From an uncultured Methylococcales bacterium (GTDB lineage: Bacteria > Pseudomonadota > Gammaproteobacteria > Methylococcales > Methylomonadaceae): DNA of 64,000 bases. Made by a program: the position numbers and the translations under genes. Positions 1 through 9,352 of the stretch are shown here, piece after piece (position 1 is the stretch's first letter; each line of letters begins with the position of its first letter). The notes beneath the pieces were generated by a model. The model was not told the DNA's origin, did no database searches, and worked only from the letters and a program-made list of their open reading frames with translations. The stretch spans positions 1 to 64,000 of the forward strand of contig CAIUVX010000205.1 in assembly GCA_903902705.1 (NCBI GenBank), in the 5' to 3' direction.

Positions 1-3000
1 GCTGATATTTCTCTTGTTAATAGTTGAAACACATCGAACTTATAATTATCTAAAACTGTTTCATAGGCTGTTATTGAATTTTCCAAGTCAAAATCTTCAC
101 TGGATATTTCAATGAAATATAACAAATCACGCTTTAATGTACTTTTTTCAGAAAATTCTTTTGCAATGAATAATGCCGATAAATTACGCGGTGAATATCC
201 TAAAGTACGTCTAGCTCTTGCGTAAGCATCTTTAGGATAAAGTTTTAAATCTACAATAATATTAAAAAGGTCATTCCAGTCAAAAATATGCTTTTCAGAT
301 AATATGTCATCTAATCGCCGTAAAACGTCTTCACTGTCTTTTGAAAATTCTAGGGGATTTGCTTTTTCAATTTTAAAATTTAAGTCACCAACACAGCTAC
401 TACAAAAACCACAACGATAATTTTCAGCTATTGCCATGTTTGGTGAAAAATACCTGACAACAGCAACTCGTTGACAGTTTTCAGTATTGACGATTTCGGA
501 TAATAAATCTTGTAATAAATTGTAACGCATTCTCCGTACATCATCATAAATATGATGTAATATGACCAATAAATACCCCGATATTATATAAAAAGACTCT
601 TTATGTTTATCATGATGGCTCAGTGGTTCTTTTTCTAATCTACTGCTTAAAGGCTGCCAATACTCTGAATTTTCGATGAGATATAAAACTTTTTCTTTTT
701 TGTACTTGTCTTTATTTTGACTAATATCATTTTTTTGCAAATAAATTAGCGTTTTATCTAGCGTATCTTTTTCATTAATTGGAAAATTAAAACCATCAAT
801 TTCAAAAACAACTGAGCCACTTTTATAATCAATAAAAAACTTTTCAATCACACCAATAATAAGTAAACGATGCAAAGCTAATTCAATATTATTTTGGTTT
901 TGTAAGGATGTTGAAATATAAATTATATCCTCATCTTGATTTAACCTAGCATCTAGCAATCTATTTAATGTGCGTAAAATCTGCATGGCATCTGCATCAA
1001 CGCTCGGATAACTACTTTTAATAAAATTATGTTGCTTGCCATAATCACATAATCCCTGTTTATTCGGATAACTACAGCCGCTTCTAAAATTACAAGGTGG
1101 CGGTTTTGTATTGTTCAAATACTCTTCATAACAGGCTTTCAGCGGCACATCCACGATTTGCACACAATGAGAGGCTTCCCTATCTCTTCCTGCGCGTCCT
1201 ATTTCCTGATACCAAGATTCAATAGAGCCTGACATTGCTGTATGAATAGCAAAGCGTGTGCTGCCTTTATCTATTCCCATGCCAAAGCCTTTTGTTGTTA
1301 CCAATATATCTAAATCACTCGATTTAAAGGCTTCTTGATTTCCTTTTGTAATAGCTCCCCAATTAGGAGGTTTTATAGTTTCATTCTGTGAGAATTGATG
1401 ACCACTGCCACATTGATAAATTGTATTTCCTATACTGTTATAATAAGGCGAATCACAATGCGGGCATAAGGTCGGTTCTTTTGAGGAAAAGGCTCTTATT
1501 TTACCCGTGCCAAAATCCTCAATACTAAAGTCCGTTCGATGTTCTAATAGGCGTTGAGTTTTATCTAAATAGCTCGCTATTCCATCATTAATACTTTCTT
1601 TACCGTGCGGGTCGGCGTAAATACAAAAAACTAATCCAACTGGTTTTTCTTGCCTTTTTGTGAGTGTAGAAAACAAAGTAATCATGTTCTTTTGTTTTAA
1701 TGCAGTGAGTATATCGTGATTAATAACTTGCTCGTAAGCTTGTCTTTTTTCAGGATAACTATTTACTTTTATCACTTGATAACTTAATTCTGGGCGGTCA
1801 AAGTTTTCAGCCGATTCAACTTGTTTATCCTCTAAATTTAAAATATTCATCATATCTTTTTTAACAATCTCACCCGCAGTGGCTGTTAAAGCAATAATAG
1901 TCAATTTAGTATTATATGTTTTTAAATAGGCTACAAAATCAGGGATTCCTAAATAAGAAGGTCTAAAGTCATGACCCCATTCAGAAACACAATGCGCCTC
2001 ATCGACAATTAAAAAATTAATAGGAACAATACTTAATATGCTTGATAACTCATCTCTGAATTTTTTAATTAGCAAACGCTCTGGTGCAATATATAAAATT
2101 CGAATATTACCTAGCTTTATGTCGGTGTAAATAGCTTCTCTACCTGCATTACCAATATCAGAGTTAATAAAAGCCGATGAATTAACGCCAAAGTTTTTTA
2201 AAGACAAATCTTGGTCTAGCATTAAAGAACGCAACGGACTAATAACAATGCTAAGACCAAATTTTATTAACGCTGGTAGCCAAAAACAAAAGGATTTACC
2301 ACTGCCTGTTGGTAATAAAGCCAACACATCTTGCTGTTGAAAAATACGTCTAAAAATTGGACGTTGACGGGTAGTAATTCCATTATAACCAAATATACTA
2401 CTGGCAATATAATCAAAATTATATGCTACTTGGTCATCTGTTTTTATTTTTGCAGGATTGCGAAAATTTATAGTGGTAAACGATGTGTAAGGCGGTTTGT
2501 TTTGTGAAATAAAATCAAGTAAAATTTTCTTTTCAAATTCTATGTGAAACTCAATAGTAAATTCTTTTTTAAAAGATATTTTAGGGTGAATATTGGGTAT
2601 TTCATGCTGTGAATAGTTGATTATTTCTAATTCAGGGAAATTGAACGGTAAATCAAAAACACTATTTAAACTTTCAAAATAGTAATACAGACTAGAAAGC
2701 GCACAAGCAATTAATGAAAATTCAAAATTTAAGTTATCGCTTAATAAATAAATTCGTTTTTTGAAATTATCTAAGTATTTTTCTATAAAGTAGTCTTGAA
2801 TAGCATAAAATAAATTTATGGTTTCAACTACATCATGATTAAAATTGTTTAATTCGGTTAAATCTTCTTGTAAATCCTTTGAAAAACTGGATTCAATGAA
2901 TCGACAAAGTTGTTTATCATGACTAAAAATATTAACAATTTCTTTTGCTGTTTTCTCGGTTGAATTTATAACATCTGAATAAGAATAACGATAAATTGTC

Positions 3001-3512
3001 CAGCCTTGTGAAATTAAATAATTTTGTCTTTGTAAAAATTTATCAAGGGCATCTTTATATTCAAATTTACCAAAACCATCTAATTCAATGATATAATTTT
3101 TATCGCCCTGTATTGCAAAATCAACAAAATATGAACCTATCTTTTTTTGTGGTTCAAATTTATCCAAGCCATCAGCCTTAAATAAATAGGTTAATATTTT
3201 TACAATAAATTTAACTTCTAAATAATAAATTTCACCATCAGGATTTTGCCAGTTTTTAAAATAATTTTGATGCTTTTTGAAAAATCGGTTTTTCTTATTC
3301 GTTAATGTTTCAGAAAGTCCTGTTGCTGATAGTGTCAGAATATTGTTTGAAAGGTCGTTACTAAATTTTAATTGTTGCTCGAAAAATTCTTTGTATTCAT
3401 TTGGTAAGAAAGCCCATTTTGTTTTAATAAATTTCTTGTTATCAGTATTTTTTATTAACTGATCGTAGCGATAAACACCGCGCACCAGTGAAGGTAAGAA
3501 TAGTTTTAGCAT
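1..3512 (-). CDS. RecQ-family ATP-dependent helicase with N-terminal nuclease-like domain (partial, C-terminus off window)
   Basis: One open frame reads from an ATG at 3512 down to base 1 without a stop, giving at least 1170 residues, so the C-terminus is missing. Around residues 95-175 there is a VSR/DUF559-like PD-(D/E)XK pattern (VDFAIQGDKNYIIELDGFG, preceded by a conserved E). The helicase core follows: Walker A LLPTGSGKS near residue 403, DEAH box IVDEAHCVSEWGHDFRP near 503, and motif VI QEIGRAGRDRE near 772. A small CPHC/CGSGH zinc-ribbon-like insert lies in the second RecA lobe near residues 680-710. A RecQ zinc-binding cysteine set (C, then CGFCSSC) is near 1010-1040. Ordinary RecQ is about 600-700 residues, so this is a large variant. 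RecQ proteins unwind DNA in recombination and repair. The nuclease fusion suggests DNA processing or foreign-DNA defence, which is inference. The ribosome site is weak. Confidence 0.85.
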   Translation of the reverse strand, partial: MLKLFLPSLVRGVYRYDQLIKNTDNKKFIKTKWAFLPNEYKEFFEQQLKFSNDLSNNILTLSATGLSETLTNKKNRFFKKHQNYFKNWQNPDGEIYYLEVKFIVKILTYLFKADGLDKFEPQKKIGSYFVDFAIQGDKNYIIELDGFGKFEYKDALDKFLQRQNYLISQGWTIYRYSYSDVINSTEKTAKEIVNIFSHDKQLCRFIESSFSKDLQEDLTELNNFNHDVVETINLFYAIQDYFIEKYLDNFKKRIYLLSDNLNFEFSLIACALSSLYYYFESLNSVFDLPFNFPELEIINYSQHEIPNIHPKISFKKEFTIEFHIEFEKKILLDFISQNKPPYTSFTTINFRNPAKIKTDDQVAYNFDYIASSIFGYNGITTRQRPIFRRIFQQQDVLALLPTGSGKSFCFWLPALIKFGLSIVISPLRSLMLDQDLSLKNFGVNSSAFINSDIGNAGREAIYTDIKLGNIRILYIAPERLLIKKFRDELSSILSIVPINFLIVDEAHCVSEWGHDFRPSYLGIPDFVAYLKTYNTKLTIIALTATAGEIVKKDMMNILNLEDKQVESAENFDRPELSYQVIKVNSYPEKRQAYEQVINHDILTALKQKNMITLFSTLTKRQEKPVGLVFCIYADPHGKESINDGIASYLDKTQRLLEHRTDFSIEDFGTGKIRAFSSKEPTLCPHCDSPYYNSIGNTIYQCGSGHQFSQNETIKPPNWGAITKGNQEAFKSSDLDILVTTKGFGMGIDKGSTRFAIHTAMSGSIESWYQEIGRAGRDREASHCVQIVDVPLKACYEEYLNNTKPPPCNFRSGCSYPNKQGLCDYGKQHNFIKSSYPSVDADAMQILRTLNRLLDARLNQDEDIIYISTSLQNQNNIELALHRLLIIGVIEKFFIDYKSGSVVFEIDGFNFPINEKDTLDKTLIYLQKNDISQNKDKYKKEKVLYLIENSEYWQPLSSRLEKEPLSHHDKHKESFYIISGYLLVILHHIYDDVRRMRYNLLQDLLSEIVNTENCQRVAVVRYFSPNMAIAENYRCGFCSSCVGDLNFKIEKANPLEFSKDSEDVLRRLDDILSEKHIFDWNDLFNIIVDLKLYPKDAYARARRTLGYSPRNLSALFIAKEFSEKSTLKRDLLYFIEISSEDFDLENSITAYETVLDNYKFDVFQLLTREIS

Positions 3513-3667
3513 AATTATAAATAATCTACTTGTGCTGATTAGGTTGGCAAGCGTCTTTTTTTCTTGCCCACCGATGATTATGCCAATTCAGTGAGAGCAA
3601 ACGATAGAGATGTTTGCCCATACTACATGGCTATGTCAGATTACCGATGTTTACATGAGCGTTACAA

Positions 3668-3985
3668 CTACAGACAAGTTGGCGGCTTCGGTAATCCTGC
3701 TAATTTACAGGCATCGCGTAATGGTGCGTCGGGAAATAAGCCATGTAAATAGCGGCTATTGCCTTTGTTTTCACCTAAGGTTTTGGCAATGGCTTTGGTA
3801 AAAACACGCATATTGGGTAGGTGTTTATAGTGCTGATAATAATCGCGGATGAAGTGAATGATTTCCCAGTGGGCGGGGGTTAAAACGATATTATTTAATT
3901 GTGCGTGTGTGGTTGCTACGCTTTCATTCCAATCTGCTACATTGATTAAAAAGCCTTGTGACGTGGTTTCTGGCATTACGACCAT
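3668..3985 (-). CDS. tusE: DsrC/TusE family sulfur-relay protein
   Basis: This 105-residue protein matches the DsrC/TusE family, which carries persulfide sulfur in tRNA thiolation (TusE) or dissimilatory sulfur metabolism (DsrC). The C-terminal arm reads DACKLAGLPKPPTCL. It has both the penultimate cysteine found in all family members and a second cysteine 11 residues upstream, which is a DsrC hallmark usually absent from TusE. The start overlaps the end of tusB by 10 bases. An ATG three codons in is an alternative start. It is the last gene of the herA-gdx-tusB-tusE operon. No dsrAB or tusD/tusC is visible in the window, so the choice between TusE and a regulatory DsrC-like role is open. Confidence 0.85.
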   Translation of the reverse strand: MVVMPETTSQGFLINVADWNESVATTHAQLNNIVLTPAHWEIIHFIRDYYQHYKHLPNMRVFTKAIAKTLGENKGNSRYLHGLFPDAPLRDACKLAGLPKPPTCL

Positions 3986-4266
3986 GATTGAATGACCGAA
4001 TGCTTGATGGTTAAGGCGACTAACTGCGGATAATCAATGACGCTAATGCCTTGCACTAGCTCTTCTGCGCTGATACCGCGCACTGTTAAGGTGTCGGCTA
4101 ATACATAAAGTTGATGATTTTTGAGTAACGCGCTTAAGATTTGATTTAATTCGCCTTGTTGTAATAATCGCAACACGGCATTATCAAGAAATACCAATTC
4201 ATCGCTAACCGCGACGCGCTCCAATACCGCGCTTTCAATCGGTGATTGTGAAATAAGATGTAACAC
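3976..4266 (-). CDS. tusB: TusB/DsrH family sulfur-relay subunit
   Basis: A 96-residue protein opening with MLHLISQSP, the usual TusB/DsrH start. It ends with the typical hydrophobic strand, then a polar C-terminus (HSVIQSW). In the family, TusB joins TusC and TusD in a heterohexamer that passes sulfur to TusE for 2-thiouridine formation in tRNA. Here tusC and tusD are not next to it. The start codon is GTG, two bases after the gdx stop, so translation is probably coupled. Function is inferred from family and from tusE just downstream. Confidence 0.8.
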   Translation of the reverse strand: MLHLISQSPIESAVLERVAVSDELVFLDNAVLRLLQQGELNQILSALLKNHQLYVLADTLTVRGISAEELVQGISVIDYPQLVALTIKHSVIQSWS

Positions 4267-4267
4267 G

Positions 4268-4588
4268 TTAATTATTATCGGTTAATTTAAGTCCGATGAT
4301 GCCGATAATTACCAAGGTAATGGATAATAAACGTATCCAGTCCATCGATTCTTTGAATAGAATAATGCCCATAATGGCAACACCGACCGCACCCATGCCT
4401 GTCCATACGGCATAAGCTGTTCCTAATGGTAGGCTTTTAATTGCCCACATTAATAAGCCAAAACTACCTGCACCTGACAGACAAGTGATGATGCTGGGTA
4501 ATAGTTTGGTAAAACCTTGGTTGTATTTAAGGCTTAGAGCAAAGACGATTTCTACGCACCCTGCGGAAAATAAAATTAACCACGCCAA
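4268..4588 (-). CDS. gdx: SMR-family exporter, SugE/Gdx type
   Basis: A 106-residue small multidrug resistance protein with four membrane helices. It follows the SugE/Gdx branch closely: N-terminal MAWLILFSAGCVEIVFALSL with the essential membrane glutamate (E14), the LPLGTAYAVWTGMGAVG signature, and the C-terminal IIGIIGLKL. Characterised Gdx proteins export guanidinium in exchange for protons. The start is TTG, chosen because the sequence AAAGGAG lies seven bases upstream and because Gdx proteins begin M-x-W. The ribosome site overlaps the stop codon of the HerA-like gene, so the genes look translationally coupled. No guanidine riboswitch was recognised upstream. Confidence 0.88.
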   Translation of the reverse strand: MAWLILFSAGCVEIVFALSLKYNQGFTKLLPSIITCLSGAGSFGLLMWAIKSLPLGTAYAVWTGMGAVGVAIMGIILFKESMDWIRLLSITLVIIGIIGLKLTDNN

Positions 4589-4595
4589 CAGATTT

Positions 4596-4602
4596 CTCCT
4601 TT
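4596..4602 (-). promoter_or_regulatory. Ribosome binding site of gdx overlapping the herA-like stop codon
   Basis: AAAGGAG on the minus strand shares bases with the TAA stop of the upstream gene and sits seven bases before a TTG codon. This decides the gdx start and implies coupled translation. Confidence 0.7.
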
Positions 4603-6262
4603 ATCGTCTGTCTTGTGTGCGCCATAGCTGCACGATTTCTTCGACATCCAAATCAGCAACGCCTCTACGCCAGCCAGTCACATAATCCACGTCATTACTT
4701 TTTGGCTCTGGATTCGGTTTGTAAAGTTGTACACGCGTTGGTAACGGGACGGCTTCACCTAATACTAGAGCTTCGCCTCTGCCAAGTGAACTTAACACAT
4801 CCGCTAAATTACCCTCAGATTCTGGAATCAATCCTCTGATATACACTTGATCTTCTAAGCTGGTGGTGCGTAAGCAGATAAAAGAGCTGCATTGTGACAG
4901 CATGGTTTCAGATAACTCGGTGGGTCTTTGACTCACCACGCCAATAGACACGCCGTATTTTCGACCTTCTTTGGCAATACGCTCCATCATTTTTTTCGAG
5001 CCTTCAAATTGCCCGCCTTTTTCTTTGGGAATGTAAACATGGGCTTCTTCACAAATCAGGGTGATGGGAAATTCGCGACGGTTAGGATTCCAATAATTAA
5101 ACTCGTAAGCTAAACGCCCCACTTGCGCGGCAATCGCAGGGCGAATATCGGACGGCACGGCACTTAAATCCACCACCGTGACATTGGCTTTTTTGTCACC
5201 TAAGCCGACAAAAGTGCGCAATAAATCCACCATGCTTTCTGAGCTTTTACGTTTTTTGGGTCTGAGTAAAAAGTCATAACGCACGTCGTTTAAGCGACTT
5301 TGCATTTTAATGAGAAAATTATCAAACTGTCCAAATAAAGGACCTAGCACTTTACCAAACGCCTTTTTTTCTTCATTGGCGGTTTTAAACGCGATGTACA
5401 ATTCTGCTAAGGAAAAATAGATAGGCGTATCAATAGAAAACGTTGCCAAACCGATACGCTTAGATTCTTTGCGCTTAAGCTGCATCAATACTTCACTCAT
5501 GAAGGACATTTGCGTGGACGCACCTTTATCTTCACGATCAATGAATAAGTCTACCAATTCGGCATAACTCATCATCCAATAAGGCATTTCCATTTCTTGT
5601 GCATCGATACAATTCACAATATTTTCATCAAACGCCGAATATCTCACGCCTTTGGTGTCTTTCCAGCAATATTCACCATGTAAATCCAGCAAAATAATAT
5701 GACTTTTTGGCATGGATTTAACGGCACGTTGAACCAGATTAGTCACTGTCCATGATTTACCTGAGCCAGACTGCCCGACAATAGCAAAATGCCGACTAAA
5801 GAAAATCTGCGGATCAAGACTGAGGTCATAACCCCTATGGGAAGATAATTGACCAATAAAAAATTTATATTTGCGATATTTGGAGAAAATAGCACTGACT
5901 TCAGTGATACCAACTGCATAAACCTTTGCACCTGAGGTAGGGTAATTGGTGATACCACGCAAAAAAGTACCGTCTGTTTGAATTTCACCCACGGGAGCTA
6001 AGGCAATAAAGCGATCGGTTTTACGCATATCAGCATTATCAAAACGGTGCTTTTCCCACATTTGAATGGTAATGGCTAAAATACTAATATCAGCTTGCCG
6101 AATAGCGACATACGAACCAATATGACCGACCAAAATTTCTTCATTGTCTACTTTGATACGCGAGGTATCTTTGACATACTCATCTGCGATTCTGGCATCC
6201 ATACCGTTATTACGAACTTCAGATAAATAGCCAATGAGAATACTGGATGACTGGGTGGACAA
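4601..6262 (-). CDS. HerA-like ATPase (FtsK/HerA superfamily, DUF87)
   Basis: A 553-residue protein. The N-terminal 100 residues look like a HAS beta-barrel (SSILIGYLSEVR... IGSYVAIRQ). The ATPase core has Walker A VGQSGSGKSWTV near residue 165, ILLDLHGEYCW, and a Walker B ITLICEEAHVYIP near 405, followed by an arginine-rich GRKYGVSIGVVSQRP segment. HerA ATPases form hexameric rings that translocate DNA, usually with the NurA nuclease in archaea or with Sir2/DUF4297 partners in bacterial defence. No such partner is adjacent here; downstream are gdx, tusB and tusE. The start is TTG, set by AGGAG seven bases upstream. Confidence 0.85.
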   Translation of the reverse strand: MSTQSSSILIGYLSEVRNNGMDARIADEYVKDTSRIKVDNEEILVGHIGSYVAIRQADISILAITIQMWEKHRFDNADMRKTDRFIALAPVGEIQTDGTFLRGITNYPTSGAKVYAVGITEVSAIFSKYRKYKFFIGQLSSHRGYDLSLDPQIFFSRHFAIVGQSGSGKSWTVTNLVQRAVKSMPKSHIILLDLHGEYCWKDTKGVRYSAFDENIVNCIDAQEMEMPYWMMSYAELVDLFIDREDKGASTQMSFMSEVLMQLKRKESKRIGLATFSIDTPIYFSLAELYIAFKTANEEKKAFGKVLGPLFGQFDNFLIKMQSRLNDVRYDFLLRPKKRKSSESMVDLLRTFVGLGDKKANVTVVDLSAVPSDIRPAIAAQVGRLAYEFNYWNPNRREFPITLICEEAHVYIPKEKGGQFEGSKKMMERIAKEGRKYGVSIGVVSQRPTELSETMLSQCSSFICLRTTSLEDQVYIRGLIPESEGNLADVLSSLGRGEALVLGEAVPLPTRVQLYKPNPEPKSNDVDYVTGWRRGVADLDVEEIVQLWRTQDRR

Positions 6263-6269
6263 TGTTAGA

Positions 6270-6274
6270 CTCCT
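6270..6274 (-). promoter_or_regulatory. Ribosome binding site selecting a TTG start for the HerA-like gene
   Basis: AGGAG on the minus strand, seven bases before the TTG at 6262. No in-frame ATG in the neighbourhood has comparable spacing. Confidence 0.6.
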
Positions 6275-6436
6275 GTTTGTTGAGGTAGCGTGAATTCAGG
6301 TCTTCAACTTAAAATGCTTCACTCAAGAACAGATATTATAAGACAAGCGGAAATATGCGAATTTTAAATGCTTGAAAATAAACCATTCCACACTAAGTTG
6401 GATAGTGCTATTTTAGACGAACACGCTTTATCGTAG

Positions 6437-6661
6437 CTATTTATTTATCCACTCATAAAGTTCTGTCAACGTAGGATCACATTTACAGCAACCTGTACCA
6501 CAAGAAGATTTCAGCGGCACAACGCGCACATAACCTTTGCTAATCCATTTACTCAACATACCGCGTAGTGCATTAGCATCAATGTTAAAATGATTTACCA
6601 AATCAGCCAAAGCAACTGTATGCTGTTGTTTTAAATAACTTCTTAAGTCAGATAAAATCAT
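6437..6661 (-). CDS. feoC: FeoC-like transcriptional regulator/iron transport accessory protein
   Basis: A 74-residue winged-helix protein (LSDLRSYLKQQHTVALADLV, then a recognition helix) with a cysteine cluster CGTGCCKC near residues 54-61, as in FeoC proteins that bind an iron-sulfur cluster. It overlaps the end of feoB by one base (TAATG). FeoC is thought to regulate or stabilise FeoB. It closes the feoABC operon. Confidence 0.85.
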   Translation of the reverse strand: MILSDLRSYLKQQHTVALADLVNHFNIDANALRGMLSKWISKGYVRVVPLKSSCGTGCCKCDPTLTELYEWINK

Positions 6662-8958
6662 TAGCTAAGCTCCTGAAAGGTTTTTTCTGGTTTTTTTCCC
6701 AGTAACCACAAGCCAAATAATATTGATGAAAAAGCCAGTAATAATCCTATTATCCAGAGTAGAGAATAGCTTGGATGTTCGTCATAAGTCATGGCTTGAT
6801 AAAAAATAGTCGCAGTTATATAAGCAATGCCTGTCGTCCAAAACACCACAAACAGCGTCCAATTACGGTTAGTTTCGCGATAAATAGCGGCAGTCGCGGC
6901 AACACAAGGCGCGTACAATAAAATAAATAATAAATACGCAAACGCGCCTGCTTTACCATCAAAACTGTGCTGCATGGCGGCAAAAGTCGTGGTATTCAAC
7001 GCCTGCTCCTCATTCACGGCATTGAGTCCTAATGGGTCTAGGAGATTAGTTGCTACGGTGTGTAAATTTTCGGGAATGGTTGCACAAGCCGCTAATAGCG
7101 CGTCTTTAAGATTAAATACAAGTGGCTCAGTTGGTGCGTTAGCGGTTGCCATTTGACTATACAACGCATTCAATGTGCCTACCACCGCCTCTTTCGCTAA
7201 CACACCCGTAAAAATACCAACGGTGGCAGGCCAATTGTCGTTGCTGATCCCCATTGGTTTAAATGCGGGCGTTAAACTACGTCCGATTTCGCTTAATACT
7301 GATTTATCACTGTTTTCCTGACCAAAACTGCCATCTGTTCCTAGTGCATTAAGAAAATTTAACACCAGCACCATTGGTACAATCACCTTACCCGCATTGG
7401 TTAAAAAAGAATGCAATCTATCCCAAGTGCGTAACAACACTCCCCGAAAAGTCGGCAAATGGTAAGTAGGTAATTCCATGATAAATGGCGTGGTTTCGCC
7501 TTTAAATAGGGTATGACGCATGATTAAACCTGTCAATACTGCGACTGTAATCCCCAGTATATATAAACCAAATACTAAATTCTGCCCACCGACAGGAAAA
7601 AACGCCGCTGCAAATAACGCATACACAGGCAGTCTTGCACCACAAGACATAAACGGATTCATTAAATTAGTCAGTATACGGTCACGCTGATTTTCTAGTG
7701 TGCGTGTCGCCATAATTGCAGGCACGTTACAACCAAACCCGACTATCATCGGCACAAACGATTTTCCTGGGAGACCAATTAAACGCATGAATCTATCCAT
7801 GACAAACGCCGCACGCGCCATATAGCCAGAATCTTCCAATGCGGATAAAAACAGAAACAAAAAACCCACAATCGGAATAAAAGTGGCAACCACTTGAATA
7901 CCACCACCTAAGCCTTTGGTGATTAATACTTGCAACCATTCTGGGGTAGCTATTTGAGCCAACAATACGCCTAAACCATCGACCAATAACGCACCGACCA
8001 CTTGATCGAAAAAATCCACAAACGCACTGCCGATGTTGATGGTAAACATAAACATGGCATACATCACCAGCAGAAAAATCGGAATGCCTAAAAAGCGATT
8101 TAACACAATATTATCGATGCGTTCCGTGCCGTGGCGACTAATTTCATTGAGTTTACAGACTGCACCTTGAGTGATTTGATTAACAAAACCGTACCGCGCA
8201 TCAGCGGCTAAAATATCGATTTCATCGTCTGTTTCTTGCTCGACTTGCTGCTGATATTTTCGCGCTTTGGGTAAAAATAGCTTGCCTGCAATTTCCTTCG
8301 CCAGCGTATCATCTTCTAGTAAACGTAAGGCTAACCAGCGACAATCACAAGGATAGTGCTGTGCCGTTTCAAGCAACAGCGGGGAAATTTCTTCGACTGC
8401 CGCTTCTAAGGCAGGATGATAAGTGATACAAGCAATGGGAACAGGTTTAGCGATAACCGCGCTATTAATTGTTGTTTGAAGCTGATGAATACCGAAACGA
8501 CTTGCGGCAGAAATCGCAATTACAGGACAGCCTAATTGCTCAGCCAAAAAATGGGTGTCGATTTTAATACCACGTTGTTTCACCACATCAATCATATTGA
8601 GTACCAAAATCATAGGTACGCGCATTTCAATAAGCTGTGAGGTTAAATAAAGATTACGCTCAATATTAGAGGCATCGACGATATTGACAATCAAATCAGC
8701 GGCTCTACTTGCCACATAATCACGAGCGACTTTTTCATCTAACGATACCGAATCGTCGGCAGACTCTAGGGAATAAGTTCCTGGTAAATCGACCAATTCA
8801 ATGTATTTATCAGCAAAGCGATACTCGCCCGTTTTTTTTTCAACAGTGACACCTGGCCAATTACCAACGTGTTGTTTAGAACCTGTCAGAACATTAAATA
8901 GCGTAGTTTTGCCGCAATTAGGATTGCCGACAACACCGACGATAAAATCACAATCCAT
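6661..8958 (-). CDS. feoB: Ferrous iron transporter FeoB
   Basis: About 765 residues, the normal size for FeoB. The cytosolic G domain shows G1 GNPNCGKTTLFN, G3 DLPGTYSL and G4 NMIDVVK. A guanine dissociation inhibitor helical region precedes two Gate repeats with the conserved cysteine motifs (GFGCNVPAI, MSCGARLPVY, LYAPCVA). FeoB takes Fe(II) across the inner membrane in a GTP-dependent way. I prefer the ATG at 8958, which forms TGATG with the feoA stop; a GTG one codon earlier is also possible. It is the middle gene of feoABC. Confidence 0.97.
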   Translation of the reverse strand: MDCDFIVGVVGNPNCGKTTLFNVLTGSKQHVGNWPGVTVEKKTGEYRFADKYIELVDLPGTYSLESADDSVSLDEKVARDYVASRAADLIVNIVDASNIERNLYLTSQLIEMRVPMILVLNMIDVVKQRGIKIDTHFLAEQLGCPVIAISAASRFGIHQLQTTINSAVIAKPVPIACITYHPALEAAVEEISPLLLETAQHYPCDCRWLALRLLEDDTLAKEIAGKLFLPKARKYQQQVEQETDDEIDILAADARYGFVNQITQGAVCKLNEISRHGTERIDNIVLNRFLGIPIFLLVMYAMFMFTINIGSAFVDFFDQVVGALLVDGLGVLLAQIATPEWLQVLITKGLGGGIQVVATFIPIVGFLFLFLSALEDSGYMARAAFVMDRFMRLIGLPGKSFVPMIVGFGCNVPAIMATRTLENQRDRILTNLMNPFMSCGARLPVYALFAAAFFPVGGQNLVFGLYILGITVAVLTGLIMRHTLFKGETTPFIMELPTYHLPTFRGVLLRTWDRLHSFLTNAGKVIVPMVLVLNFLNALGTDGSFGQENSDKSVLSEIGRSLTPAFKPMGISNDNWPATVGIFTGVLAKEAVVGTLNALYSQMATANAPTEPLVFNLKDALLAACATIPENLHTVATNLLDPLGLNAVNEEQALNTTTFAAMQHSFDGKAGAFAYLLFILLYAPCVAATAAIYRETNRNWTLFVVFWTTGIAYITATIFYQAMTYDEHPSYSLLWIIGLLLAFSSILFGLWLLGKKPEKTFQELS

Positions 8959-9191
8959 CACAATTTCTCTATTTGTAAAATAGCTGCTTCATCTTTACGC
9001 AAAGTGAGTGCAAACCCACGCAATTTTATTTCCACAGGATCACCCATAGGCGCGAAACGCGTAATACTGAATTCTGTTCCAGGCGTTAAACCCATTGCCA
9101 ATAAGCGTTTACGATAGGCTTTACCCGAAGGTTCAAAACCAATTATTTTCCCCAAATCGCCTACCGCAAGATTTTTAAAATTAATAGCCAT
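8958..9191 (-). CDS. feoA: Ferrous iron transport protein A
   Basis: A 77-residue SH3-like FeoA protein with the family pattern LAVGDLGKIIGFEPSGKAYR, LLAMGLTPGTEF and DPVEIKLRGFALTLRKDEA. FeoA is a small cytosolic partner needed for full FeoB activity. It is the first gene of the operon, with the promoter expected in 9192-9300. Confidence 0.95.
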   Translation of the reverse strand: MAINFKNLAVGDLGKIIGFEPSGKAYRKRLLAMGLTPGTEFSITRFAPMGDPVEIKLRGFALTLRKDEAAILQIEKL

Positions 9192-9243
9192 AATAAAGCC
9201 CCCAAGGGTAAAGTGTGCTTGATTGCCAAGCGATTATCGAGCT

Positions 9244-9262
9244 ATCAACAATCATTCTTATT
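9244..9262 (-). promoter_or_regulatory. Possible Fur-like operator upstream of feoA
   Basis: AATAAGAATGATTGTTGAT on the minus strand matches only about 10 of 19 positions of the classical Fur box. It is placed where an iron-responsive operator for feoABC would be expected. Location argues for it, sequence only weakly. Confidence 0.25.
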
Positions 9263-9352
9263 GAGCTAGACTATAGCATACAAAAAGCCGCGAGTGGCAA
9301 GGAATTACACTAAAACTTAATGTGTATGATACAGGGCAGAATAAGCCCTAAC

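Noticed and set aside
4601-6262. HerA-Sir2 or HerA-NurA defence pair
   Set aside because: Neighbouring genes were read on both sides and none is a Sir2, DUF4297 or NurA protein.
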